Positions 22,099-30,665 of a stretch of DNA of 46,842 bases are shown piece by piece. This DNA comes from Candidatus Chloroploca mongolica (GTDB lineage Bacteria; Chloroflexota; Chloroflexia; Chloroflexales; Chloroflexaceae). The translations under genes were made by a program, and so were the position numbers. Positions within the stretch are counted from its first letter, which is position 1. The number at the start of each line of letters is the position of its first letter. The stretch covers positions 1 through 46,842 of the forward strand of contig NZ_SIJK02000038.1 of the NCBI RefSeq assembly GCF_004762035.2, given 5' to 3'. The notes under the pieces are model-generated. The model searched no databases. It was not told the origin of the DNA and saw only the letters and a list, made by a program, of their open reading frames with translations.

Positions 22099-24426
22099 TC
22101 AACGATTCGCAAGCGGGATATAGTTCATGAGTCTGGGCAACGCCCCTGTCCCTTCAATAAACACAGGGATTTCCAGCACGTCATCCGAGATATTGCCAGC
22201 AGCATCAATGAAACGGATGTAGATGTAGTACTGGCCTCGCTGCAACTGCGCACTCGTCAGCCCACTCGCCAGACTCCAGTTGGTCACCTCAGTCACCCGA
22301 TTCGTCGGGCTCCCATCGGATCGGCTTGCCGGTGCCGGCACAAAGACCCACGGCAACGCAGTGCTGAGCGGATCATTGACCCGTGTGCGTGAATTCGCCA
22401 TCCAAAGGGCCCAGAACTGACGGGTTGGCGCGCCAGGGGCACGATAGATATCGTCGGTTACCAACTCATCAATGTTGGACAACGCGACCTTCTGAAGCAT
22501 TGGTGAGGTGATCGCAAAGGTCGAGGTGATCACGTAACGCTCGGGATCGCTGTTGAGCCGGGGCAGATTGACACGAGGGCGGGTCTCATCAAAGATGATC
22601 GAGAAATCGAAGCCCCGCAAGTTACCTGCGCCATCCTTCACCCGCACATTGAAGGGCACCGGCCCGGGGCGCAGATTGAGCACATCAGGCAACATCACAA
22701 TGCCAGCAAAGCCCTGCGGCGCAAGTTGGTACTCGACGCCAGCGGCTTCCGCCGAACTCGCCACAACAAAACTGGTCAATCCCGAACAGTCATTCTGCGG
22801 TGTCACCTGCAGGTAGACGAGCGGAAGACGCGTATAGTTGGGGTCAGTAATTGGCGACCCGCTCACCCCGGCAAGTTCCGGCTCATTCGCCAGTGCGGCT
22901 TGTGCCTCAACAGAGAAGACGCTGAACGAATTGACCTCGACACCCACCAGGCCATCAATCTGGATCGTATCACTGCGTACCTGTTCTTGCACGAGGCCAT
23001 TCACCGTGTCGAACAATTGGGTATAGAGGGTCACCGGCTCACACCTGGTGCTATCAAGGATGTCGGCAGGGATCAGAATGCGCACGGTCTCAGCATACGG
23101 GATCAGCGTATCAGCCTCGGTTGGCACACGATTCCAGGCATAGCGGAAGTGGGTTGGCGCACCCTGCACATTGGTGAAGGTCAACTTCACCGCCCGATCA
23201 AGCGTACGCCCGATCAATGGCTCACCATCTTCAAGGACGGGTGTGCCACCAAAGATATTCACTGCCGCTTCAAAGAGGGCATAGCGTGACGAGAGCCCAC
23301 CCCCACCAAAGTCCTCGAGCACCATATGGCTAAAGGCCGAATTGGCGATACTGGCGGCATTGGTTGCATTAAAGAAAGCGCCGCTGGAACTTGATTGGAT
23401 CGGGCCAACGGGGGCCTGACCCACCGGCAAAAAGGCATAAAACAATGAACGCGAACCTGCCTCCAGGATCCAGTTATGGTGAATATTGCTCTGCTCGTCG
23501 CTGGCAATCGCAGCACGACCAACGACTGCGCCACCAGCGAGGCGCGAACGGGGCCAGTCTCCAGCAGCTTTGCGTTCAGCAAAAAAGTACCCTGCCTCGC
23601 CCCCACCAGTCGCAATGCCACGCCAGGCAACATAGACTTTGCCATTGGGCGCAAAGGTCACCGAAGAGTCGGCCCAGCCATCATTGTTGGGCTGCGTGAC
23701 CCGTTCAATCGTAAACGAGGTCCCATTCCACAGGCCCACAAAGATGTGCAACCTGCCGCCATCATCGGCCGTAAACGTGACCGCCATGTTATCACCAGGG
23801 CCACCCGCAAGCTGGGCCCCTGAACCAAACGACGGGAGGGTTGTAACATAGAGTGGGCTACTCCAGCTTGCCCCACCGTTGAGTGAAGAGCTGTAGCTAA
23901 CCGGTTGATCAGGGTTACGCCAGGCCACAAAGACCCGTCCATTGCCAGTAACGCCAATCGTTGGTCGTACAGCAAAAGGTTCACCGCGAGTCACGACACT
24001 CGTTGGCCCCCAGACCCCTTCGGGGCTGCGGCGGCGGGCATAGATCACCCGCTCGGGCTGGTTGATCCAGGCCACATAGACGGATCCATCAGGCGCCGTC
24101 GCGATCGCGGTACCCGAATAGTCCGGGTTGTCTGTCGCAGGACCCAACTCATCACGCCCGGCAAAATTACCAGCATTGGCCGTCTTGGTCCAGGCATACG
24201 CTGAACGACGGTCGGCATTGCCACTCATATGCGCCAGACCATTGCCAGCCGCAACATCAGGGTACTTGACCTGACCCGATCCGGGGACGATGCCTTCGCT
24301 GAGCACCCGCAGCGGCGGGGGCGTCTGCGCTTGAAGCATCGAGGGGAAGGCTGTGACGGCGACGATGGCAGCCATCATCGCCATACTCGCCAGGGTTATC
24401 ATTGTTTTACGCAACATTAATCTCAT
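22099..24426 (-). CDS. Secreted BNR/sialidase-like propeller protein with Ig-like C-terminal half
   Basis: A 775-residue protein with an N-terminal signal peptide (MTLASMAMMAAIVAV-type hydrophobic core ending AQTPP). Residues about 50-350 carry propeller-like repeats (DGSVYVAWI, GRVFVAWRNP, NGKVYVAWRG). The second half looks like beta-sandwich modules with repeated domain linkers. It is likely an exported surface protein; no sialidase active-site set was checked. The next leftward-transcribed gene upstream (24470) also encodes a secreted protein. Confidence 0.75.
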   Translation of the reverse strand: MRLMLRKTMITLASMAMMAAIVAVTAFPSMLQAQTPPPLRVLSEGIVPGSGQVKYPDVAAGNGLAHMSGNADRRSAYAWTKTANAGNFAGRDELGPATDNPDYSGTAIATAPDGSVYVAWINQPERVIYARRRSPEGVWGPTSVVTRGEPFAVRPTIGVTGNGRVFVAWRNPDQPVSYSSSLNGGASWSSPLYVTTLPSFGSGAQLAGGPGDNMAVTFTADDGGRLHIFVGLWNGTSFTIERVTQPNNDGWADSSVTFAPNGKVYVAWRGIATGGGEAGYFFAERKAAGDWPRSRLAGGAVVGRAAIASDEQSNIHHNWILEAGSRSLFYAFLPVGQAPVGPIQSSSSGAFFNATNAASIANSAFSHMVLEDFGGGGLSSRYALFEAAVNIFGGTPVLEDGEPLIGRTLDRAVKLTFTNVQGAPTHFRYAWNRVPTEADTLIPYAETVRILIPADILDSTRCEPVTLYTQLFDTVNGLVQEQVRSDTIQIDGLVGVEVNSFSVFSVEAQAALANEPELAGVSGSPITDPNYTRLPLVYLQVTPQNDCSGLTSFVVASSAEAAGVEYQLAPQGFAGIVMLPDVLNLRPGPVPFNVRVKDGAGNLRGFDFSIIFDETRPRVNLPRLNSDPERYVITSTFAITSPMLQKVALSNIDELVTDDIYRAPGAPTRQFWALWMANSRTRVNDPLSTALPWVFVPAPASRSDGSPTNRVTEVTNWSLASGLTSAQLQRGQYYIYIRFIDAAGNISDDVLEIPVFIEGTGALPRLMNYIPLANR

Positions 24427-24469
24427 CCTCCAGGCTTGAACAACGTCAGCCAGTACGCTATGCTATGCA

Positions 24470-25249
24470 TCAGGGGGTCACAACCGTGAAGTCATCAAAC
24501 AAGATCGTGCCCACGGCGCGGGTAGCGATCCCGGCTTTGCCAGCGGGCAAAGGATTGGCATCAACCGCTTCGAGCATGACTTCATCATTCATCCGAATCT
24601 GGATCGTATTGCCATCAACCTGCATGCTCAAGACATGCCACATGCGCTCATCAAACCCAATGTCCGTGACTTCGGCCAGGGGAACGGCCACGCCTCGCTC
24701 AACCCGCTCAAGCACCTGCCGAGGGGTATCGCGGAAACTGTTCTTGATAATGCGATAGCGATAGTAGGTTGCCGTCAGCGGATCATCGCCCTGATAACGG
24801 GCAATCAAGCCTGCCGTGCCATTGAGTTGGTCATAGAAGCTGACCTGAACGGTATAGTCGCGCCACGTCTCATCACCGATCAACGCTGCGGTGTGATGGA
24901 TCGACGGGCTGAAAGCAGGCCCGGCCCGATTCTGCATCAATCGGCCCTCGGTGATCTGCCAGTTGGCCTGGTTATCCGAAAGCACAAATTCGAGATCAAC
25001 CACTTCCCAGGCATCGAGAGCCTCGGGGGTATCAAAGTCCGCTTCGGTCAAGGTGACACTTGCCAGCGCCGGTACCGTGGTCGGATTCGGCCCGACGGTC
25101 GGCGTTGGCTCCTGGGGAGGATAGGTCAACAAGGGTTGCTGCTCTTGCGCGATGCCCTGAGGCACCTGCCAGAGCGCGACCGCCAGAGCACTTGCCACCA
25201 GAACGGCGACGATCGCCGTGATGATGGTTGGCATTCGGTATCGCTTCAT
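24470..25249 (-). CDS. Secreted protein with concanavalin-like (laminin-G/DUF1080-type) domain
   Basis: A 259-residue protein. It starts at 25249 after AAGGAGAG, with an N-terminal membrane/signal segment (IITAIVAVLVASALAVALW), then a Pro/Thr-rich linker (PPQEPTPTVGPNPTTVP). A beta-rich domain follows (about 75-259) with DETWRDYTVQVSFY, GLIARYQGDD and MWHVLSMQVDGNTIQIRMN. This is the pattern of concanavalin A-like 'family 16/DUF1080' sandwich domains that bind or cleave sugars. No catalytic Glu pair is obvious, so binding is likelier. Confidence 0.75.
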   Translation of the reverse strand: MKRYRMPTIITAIVAVLVASALAVALWQVPQGIAQEQQPLLTYPPQEPTPTVGPNPTTVPALASVTLTEADFDTPEALDAWEVVDLEFVLSDNQANWQITEGRLMQNRAGPAFSPSIHHTAALIGDETWRDYTVQVSFYDQLNGTAGLIARYQGDDPLTATYYRYRIIKNSFRDTPRQVLERVERGVAVPLAEVTDIGFDERMWHVLSMQVDGNTIQIRMNDEVMLEAVDANPLPAGKAGIATRAVGTILFDDFTVVTP

Positions 25250-25310
25250 AGATAGACTCTCCTTAATAACAGAACTTCTCCAATAGCAGCGAGCAGAGCA
25301 CGCCGCTCGT

Positions 25311-26543
25311 TCAACGGAAGATCGCCCGACGATAGAGCGCAAGCAGATCGGTGGCAATCTCGGATGAACGAAAGGCCGTTGCAAGCACAACGGCATGACG
25401 ACTGCACGTTTGCCAGGCCGCAGCATCCTGCAGCAAAGCCGTGATGGCCTCGGCAATCGCCGCACCGGAACGAGGCTCAACGGCGCGCCCGGTACCATAC
25501 GCCGCCACATAGTCACTGACCCCAGTCGTACGGGTGACCACCGCCGGCGTCCCAACTGCCGCCGCTTCGACCACCACCCGGCTAAATGACTCAGCAACTG
25601 ATGGTACCACAGTTAGCTCAGCCGCCGCCATGTAACTCATCGCTTCGTGGTGCGGCACGCCACCAACCAGATGGACATCACTGGTTACGCCATGCGCAAG
25701 CGCACGTTGACGCAAATAGGCCCCATAATCACCAAACTGCGGGGTCGTACGGTTTGGTCCCACGATAAGCAATTGCGGACGAAGACCCTGACGTTGCACG
25801 AGCGGCATGGCATCAACCAGGTACGCAATGCCCTTGAAGGGATGCAACCGGTTCATGCTGACAATGATGGGCCGGTCAGGATCGAGGTGATGGCGTTCGA
25901 CGACCATCGCCCGACTCTGCTTGCGCAAACCGACGAGATCATCAGTCGGCGGAAAGCTGTCGGCAGTGATGTTATACGGAATCGAGGTCACCTTTTCGGG
26001 GTTGGCCCCGAGCTTGATCGCGAGCTTTTTGAGTTGCGGCGAATCAGCCCTGATGACAGCAGCGCGCTCGAAGATCCAGGGTAGCGCAGCACGCACAGCC
26101 CGAAAACGCCCATACCCGTAATCGAATTCAGGCTCGGCCATAATATCGGCCCCGGGCAAGGTAACTGCTAATGGTGGAGACTGACGGGGAGGCACAAGCG
26201 CGGCAACCAGGCCAAGGGGAAAGGCGGTCTCGATATGCACGAGGTGGTAGTGGCGCTCGGCCAGTAACTGACGATAGTGCCACCCTGCGCCAGCCAGATA
26301 CGGGTAAGGGAGAAGACCGGCAACCAGACGGTTCGCCAGTTTCAGCGGAAGGCCAGCACTGACGGGCAAGCGGTGTACGGTAATACCCTCTTCGACGGTC
26401 GTTGTCCGTCGCGCAAGGCCCGCCGCCAGCGCAACAACCTCGGTCTCAACCCCGAAGCGACGCCACTCGGCGATAATTTCAGTATGAATGCGATTACCCA
26501 TCGCAGCGCTCTCATAGCGCGGGATACAATACAAAACTCGCAT
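25311..26543 (-). CDS. Glycosyltransferase family 4 (GT-B fold)
   Basis: A 410-residue protein. It has an N-terminal Rossmann half and a C-terminal Glycos_transf_1 domain with VSMNRLHPFKGI, and the E-x7-E-type motif in ESFSRVVVEAAAVGTPAVVTRTTGVSDYV. It adds a sugar from a nucleotide-sugar donor, probably to a cell-surface glycan. The start at 26543 (MRVLYCIPRYES) fits the usual GT4 beginning. The open frame upstream is in a dispersed repeat and is not coding. Confidence 0.88.
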   Translation of the reverse strand: MRVLYCIPRYESAAMGNRIHTEIIAEWRRFGVETEVVALAAGLARRTTTVEEGITVHRLPVSAGLPLKLANRLVAGLLPYPYLAGAGWHYRQLLAERHYHLVHIETAFPLGLVAALVPPRQSPPLAVTLPGADIMAEPEFDYGYGRFRAVRAALPWIFERAAVIRADSPQLKKLAIKLGANPEKVTSIPYNITADSFPPTDDLVGLRKQSRAMVVERHHLDPDRPIIVSMNRLHPFKGIAYLVDAMPLVQRQGLRPQLLIVGPNRTTPQFGDYGAYLRQRALAHGVTSDVHLVGGVPHHEAMSYMAAAELTVVPSVAESFSRVVVEAAAVGTPAVVTRTTGVSDYVAAYGTGRAVEPRSGAAIAEAITALLQDAAAWQTCSRHAVVLATAFRSSEIATDLLALYRRAIFR

Positions 26544-26700
26544 GATGTCCCAGTGGCGCAGCATAGCGACCTGACGCAGAAGGCAGGATGATAGTACGAT
26601 GCTACCATAATATAACGCTCGTGTGCGTAAAAAGTTCCCCCCAGGAACCTGATAGCTACCTGTTAGCGGCGGGCGGGGGCCAATACCTGGCAAAGAAGGC

Positions 26701-26785
26701 GGTTTTTTGACGCAAAGGCGCCGAGGCGCAGAGGGTTGATGCATCTCCAGACACAACTTTGCGCCTTTGCGGCAACCCGAGCGGG
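26701..26785. repeat. Dispersed GACGCAAAGGCGC repeat (paired arms)
   Basis: TTTTTTGACGCAAAGGCGCCGAGGCGCAGAGGGTTGA at the left and TTTGCGCCTTTGCGGCAACCCGAGCGGGC at the right form imperfect inverted arms. The same structure is at 30547-30645, including the CGAGCGGG tail. I see no gene in 26544-27040, only this repeat and the two hairpins listed next. Confidence 0.75.
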
Positions 26786-26922
26786 CATGCCAGAAGCCCA
26801 TGCCGCACGCCCCACTGCGCCGTAGGGTCAACACATAGCCCGCCGCCTAGCAGGACTGATGCAGCTTCTGCCGTCGCCGTAATGGTCTTCCAGTACATAA
26901 TCCGGTATGCGCGACACGGGCG

Positions 26923-26955
26923 AGACCTCACAGGTCTGCTAGACCTGTGAGGTCT
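26923..26955. repeat. 15-bp inverted repeat AGACCTCACAGGTCT
   Basis: Arms 26923-26937 and 26941-26955 are perfect reverse complements around GCT. The related single arm GACCTGTGAGGTCTGA recurs near 45690-45708, so this is a small dispersed element. Confidence 0.7.
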
Positions 26956-26967
26956 GGTCTAAATGAA

Positions 26968-27002
26968 ACCGCCAGCCCCTGTCTTTTCCAGGGACTGGCG
27001 GT
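26968..27002 (-). terminator. Probable terminator of the von Willebrand A gene
   Basis: A 14-bp stem (26968-26981 with 26989-27002) with one mismatch and a 7-base loop, 38 bases after the stop of the leftward gene. On that strand a TTTCATTTA stretch follows. Confidence 0.6.
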
Positions 27003-27040
27003 AAAGTCCTCAAAAGAGCAGGCTTCGTCGGATCTTACTC

Positions 27041-28498
27041 TCAGCGAACGCTAAAAGGCACAGCAGCGGTAATGGTAGAGAAATTACCGTATGCGACCAT
27101 CGAGTAATTTCCAGCCGCGAAACCAGTTGTGGTTAGATTGATGCTGATGGCACCATCCTTGTCTGCAGTGACCGTAGTTAGTGAGCGAACACTTCCATCA
27201 GGTAGATTATACCAGAGCGTAACTGGTTCACGAGGGCTAAAGACAGCACTGGTAAAGGTGTGGGTGCTACCCGCAGGGCCACTGGCCGGGTTCGCAATCA
27301 TCGGGTAGGTACCATGAACGCTACTGCCACTACTCACCACGACTGGCAAATTAGCATTAGCACGTCCACCTTCAGATCGATCTTTCCAGGTCATGCTAGC
27401 ACGACCCAGCAACGCGGCACCATCAGCACTCCCCTGGTTTACCAGGAAGCGTAGCGTGCCCGTGATCACATCGTTACCACTGCGCAATTCACCAGTCTGT
27501 AACGTGAGATTATCCGTCCCCACGGCGCTAACCCATCCAGTTGGACGCGAGAATTTTGCATCGAGCAACTGCCCAACTGCCGGATTGAAGGGCAGAGTAA
27601 GCACTGCATTGATCGCATGACCCTTGCCACGATTAGTCATGACCACATCAACCGTCACGATCTGACCACGTGCCGCACTGATGCTTGGCTGTGGCAAAAC
27701 GGCAGCCGTCACAAAAGCGGGAGTTTGGGAAACTTCGACACTCCTACAGACAACAGAAGCGACGATCCCGACTAGTTCATCCGTAATGCTACCACCACTT
27801 GGGAACAAACGGGCACTTCCACCAGTTTGTGAGCCTGCATAATTGAAATGACGGGCAACTTCGCTATCGCTACGAAAATACAAACCTGCAATCCGCACAC
27901 CCGCATCGCGTGCAGTTGCCAATGCTCCAGTAAATGTTAAATCATCAGCAGTGCCCGGCACACCGTCACGCCCAGGATCAGGTAGACCATCACCAAAGCC
28001 ATCACCCCGTGAGTGAGGAATAGCGTCACCCATCAAAACAATCACCCGCCGCGCATCTTCACGCCAAACAACTTGGCTAGCCTCAAAGATAGCCCGTGCG
28101 TAGGACTCGGGAATATCACCTCCGCCGCTTCGTGCCGCGAAGACTCGCTCCAAATTCGGACGTAGAAAACTGATGTCAGTCACCGGGTTTGAATGCAAGA
28201 TATACGGGACATCATCTGATGTTGCATAAATTGGATAATCAGCGAATGATGCAACACCAAAAGCAACATCGGGCACCAGGCCTTGCACACCACGTGCAAT
28301 CCTTTCGGACTCATCAATGGCCGATCGAATATACGAATTCATGCTTGCTGTGTGATCAATAACAAACATGACATCAAGTCGAGCAAAATCAACCGAACAA
28401 TCTCCCTGGGCGGCAACAGGCCGAGCGGCACCAGGGGCAAGGCTAACGAGCATGGCGACGAGCAAGGTCGCAAGGATTAGCAATAGACGGCGTGGCAT
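27041..28498 (-). CDS. Secreted von Willebrand factor A-domain protein
   Basis: A 485-residue protein with signal peptide MPRRLLLILATLLVAMLVSLAPG. A VWA domain follows (about 40-260) with the metal-binding motif DHTAS (Asp48, Thr50, Ser52) and a Ca-binding-like insertion DGLPDPGRDGVPGTADD. The C-terminal half has beta-rich modules (cohesin/DUF11-like 'VDVVMTNRGKGHAINAVLTLPF') and a final domain with NYSMVAYG. It is probably an extracellular adhesion or ligand-binding protein. Its codon use includes more A/T-ending codons than the neighbouring genes. Confidence 0.82.
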   Translation of the reverse strand: MPRRLLLILATLLVAMLVSLAPGAARPVAAQGDCSVDFARLDVMFVIDHTASMNSYIRSAIDESERIARGVQGLVPDVAFGVASFADYPIYATSDDVPYILHSNPVTDISFLRPNLERVFAARSGGGDIPESYARAIFEASQVVWREDARRVIVLMGDAIPHSRGDGFGDGLPDPGRDGVPGTADDLTFTGALATARDAGVRIAGLYFRSDSEVARHFNYAGSQTGGSARLFPSGGSITDELVGIVASVVCRSVEVSQTPAFVTAAVLPQPSISAARGQIVTVDVVMTNRGKGHAINAVLTLPFNPAVGQLLDAKFSRPTGWVSAVGTDNLTLQTGELRSGNDVITGTLRFLVNQGSADGAALLGRASMTWKDRSEGGRANANLPVVVSSGSSVHGTYPMIANPASGPAGSTHTFTSAVFSPREPVTLWYNLPDGSVRSLTTVTADKDGAISINLTTTGFAAGNYSMVAYGNFSTITAAVPFSVR

Positions 28499-28838
28499 AA
28501 GCTTCCCTCTCCCTTCGAGACATGTACACTTGCAGATAGATGCAGAGACACGAAAAGATCCTCAGGCTTGATCAAAACGGATACTATCGTGAGTAATTTA
28601 ATCGTTCAATCACCCCCTTTGGGTCAGAAATCGGGCAATAAAACAAGGCGATATTCACAACTTAGGGTCTTGCAACCCTAACGGGTTTGGAAAAGCGTTT
28701 AGGTTGCTGTTCACGGCATAGCCGCGAACAGCAACCCAGCCGCTCACAAATGATCTAGAAGTGCTATTAGCATAAGATGCAAATAAAGCTAAAAAATTGA
28801 CCGTCAATAAATTAATATAAAATACAAATACAAAGAAA
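28499..28838. other. Non-coding stretch with hairpin and AT-rich tract
   Basis: No gene is recognised. An imperfect hairpin, GCTGTTC-x-CGGC / GCCG-x-GAACAGC, lies near 28704-28734. The 80 bases before the LuxR-type gene end (28755-28838) are markedly AT-rich, unlike the rest of the window. Confidence 0.6.
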
Positions 28839-29063
28839 CTAAGATAGATTCTCTATGTCTCTGTAATACCGAATCGCGGCAGCTGTACGGTTGGGAACCC
28901 GCAACTTCTGACATATGCTGCGTACATAGTGCTTTACGGTTGAAGAAGACAACCCCATTTCATACGCAATTTCGCGATTTGTCTTGCCTTGAGCAATAAG
29001 TTTGATCACTTTGCACTCTTGACCGGTTAGAGGCTTTGCATCACGTGGCATGGCATAGCTCAT
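28839..29063 (-). CDS. Solo LuxR/GerE-type HTH regulator
   Basis: A 74-residue protein consisting of one LuxR-type DNA-binding domain: PLTGQECKVIKLIAQGKTNREIAYEMGLSSSTVKHYVRSICQKLRVPNRTAAAIRYY. It has no receiver or sensor domain. The ATG at 29063 has AAGG upstream; TTG at 29069 is an alternative. The 5' region (29070-29370) has no gene and contains TGTCGGA-GTT-TCCGACA at 29143-29159, a possible operator. The low-GC surroundings and partial duplicate at 29371 suggest horizontal transfer. Confidence 0.82.
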   Translation of the reverse strand: MSYAMPRDAKPLTGQECKVIKLIAQGKTNREIAYEMGLSSSTVKHYVRSICQKLRVPNRTAAAIRYYRDIENLS

Positions 29064-29370
29064 TTGCAACCTTCAGGGCATGGCAGCCCATACAACAAAG
29101 CAATCTGCTGGCAAAGGTCATCAATGATACTAAACCTACATGTGTCGGAGTTTCCGACATTGGATCTCATACGGGGTCTCAATATGTGGGAGGTGATTCT
29201 TCGCACGACTATTCACACAACACCTAAGGCGCTTCTTTGACTAAATCTTAATCATCTTAAGATTTCAGAAATTAGACACATTAAGATCATGTAAAGTGCA
29301 AGCGGAAATGCAAACTTCACCTTGTTTAGATTAACATCAAATGCGAATAATTACCATACGACTTTTTGAA

Positions 29371-29469
29371 CTAAGACAATAGTCCTATATGGCTATAGTA
29401 CCGAATTGCAACTGTAGTACGGTTGGGGATCTGATGCTTCTGGTATAGGCCTCGTACGTAGTTAAAAAC
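29371..29469 (-). pseudogene. Truncated duplicate of the solo LuxR-type HTH gene
   Basis: The frame ends YVRGLYQKHQIPNRTTVAIRYYSHIGLLS, aligned without gaps to the last 29 residues of the gene at 28839 (YVRSICQKLRVPNRTAAAIRYYRDIENLS). The DNA also matches over this span. The N-terminal two thirds of the domain are missing; a MITE-like element begins about 60 bases upstream. This is a fossil, not a working gene. Confidence 0.75.
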
Positions 29470-29528
29470 GCAGTGCCCGCCGTTGCGGCTCGCACCAACC
29501 GAAGACGCAATCGCCCTGCATCTCCACC

Positions 29529-29671
29529 AGGGCGATTGCATCTTCCGTGTATGCACCCCACCAGGGCACCCGCAAGGGGTGCCCGTACACCGGGCCGGGG
29601 GCCGAATCCGGTGTACGGGCACCCCTTGCGGGTGCCCCGTTGTATCCGCTTTCGTATGATGCAATCACCCT
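29529..29671. mobile_element. MITE-like element, copy 1
   Basis: A 143-bp unit with terminal inverted repeats AGGGCGATTGCATC (29529-29542) and GATGCAATCACCCT (29658-29671). Inside are nested inverted repeats around GGGCACCCGCAAGGGGTGCCC. It has no open frame of its own. Copy 2, in opposite orientation, is at 36386-36582. An extra arm, GCAATCGCCCT, just upstream (about 29508-29518) could be part of the unit. Confidence 0.7.
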
Positions 29672-29743
29672 ATAGCATAGCTCTTACCTTCTACCGCACA
29701 ACCATGCTATACTCCTCTTATCAACCCGCAGCGAGGAGCCACC

Positions 29744-30543
29744 ATGCATCGGATTATCCAGCATCATCACGACACCTCTATCTTTTGTTTGAGCATCAAT
29801 CGACGCCGGATCCTTGGATGCGCCTGCGCTTGTTGAACTATATGTGTCGGATCTGGGACGAGTCGTTCAAAGCCGCGCCACAGCAAACGCAGTTGCGGCC
29901 CATCATCCCGATGGTCTTCTATCAGGGACGGCGAGCCTGGAGCTATTCAACCAACCTGGCCGATCTCTTTCCAGAGGTGCCAGGGTGGGACGCAACGTTG
30001 ACGCCGCACGTGCGCCACTATCTGATTGACCAGTCGGGCATGCCGCCGAGCGCGGTGAAGGGCGGGCTCAAGGGGCAGATCACGCAACTGTTGCTGATGG
30101 CAGCGATGCGGGCGCAGGCGCAAGCGGTGCTGGCGGCGGCGATGCCGTTACTGGCCGAGTTGCTCGCCTCGGGGCGCGGCGAGACGCACCAGACCTTTTT
30201 TCTCTATCTGTTTGCGACCCAGGAACGTGCGGTCGTCATGGAACTGCTGGAGACGGTGGTGCAGCAACATACGCAGTTAGGAGGTGAGCTCATGACCTAT
30301 GCCGAAGAACTCATTGAAGAAGGCTTGCAAAAAGGTGAGATCAAAGGTGAGATCAGAGGCGAACTCAAGGGCAAGGTTGAGTTAATCGAGCAGTTGCTTG
30401 CGGCAGGCACGACGTGGCAGGTGATCACGCAGGCCACGGGGCTGACCCCGACAACCTTTGCCGAGTTGAAAGCCGAGTTAGAACGTCTGATGGCAACCAC
30501 GCCCTCCGCGCATCCTGCGCCCGACGTGGCGGAGCAAGGGTAG
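29744..30543 (+). pseudogene. Rpn-family (PD-(D/E)XK transposase_31) gene with internal deletion
   Basis: An authentic start ([26 protein letters not shown]) is followed, after a frame change, by [29 protein letters not shown] and a complete Rpn C-terminal part to 30543. The C-terminal part includes the KGEIKGEIRGELKGK repeat. Intact Rpn proteins carry about 50-80 more residues between these points, with the nuclease core. The deletion plus frameshift therefore removes the catalytic region. The downstream frame can be read open from 29473, but those codons lie in the MITE-like element. Confidence 0.78.
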
Positions 30544-30546
30544 GAT

Positions 30547-30645
30547 GGTTTTTTTGACGCAAAGGCGCGAAGGCGCGAAGGGTTGACCCACCTCCACACA
30601 CACCTTTGCGCCTTTGCGCCTTTGCGTCAACCCGAGCGGGCAACC
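30547..30645. repeat. Dispersed GACGCAAAGGCGC repeat (paired arms)
   Basis: The left arm TTTTTTTGACGCAAAGGCGCGAAGGCGCGAAGGGTTGA and right arm TTTGCGCCTTTGCGCCTTTGCGTCAACCCGAGCGGG are long imperfect complements. It is the best-preserved copy of the family in this window. Confidence 0.8.
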
Positions 30646-30665
30646 TTCTTTGCGCTGCCTCGCCC

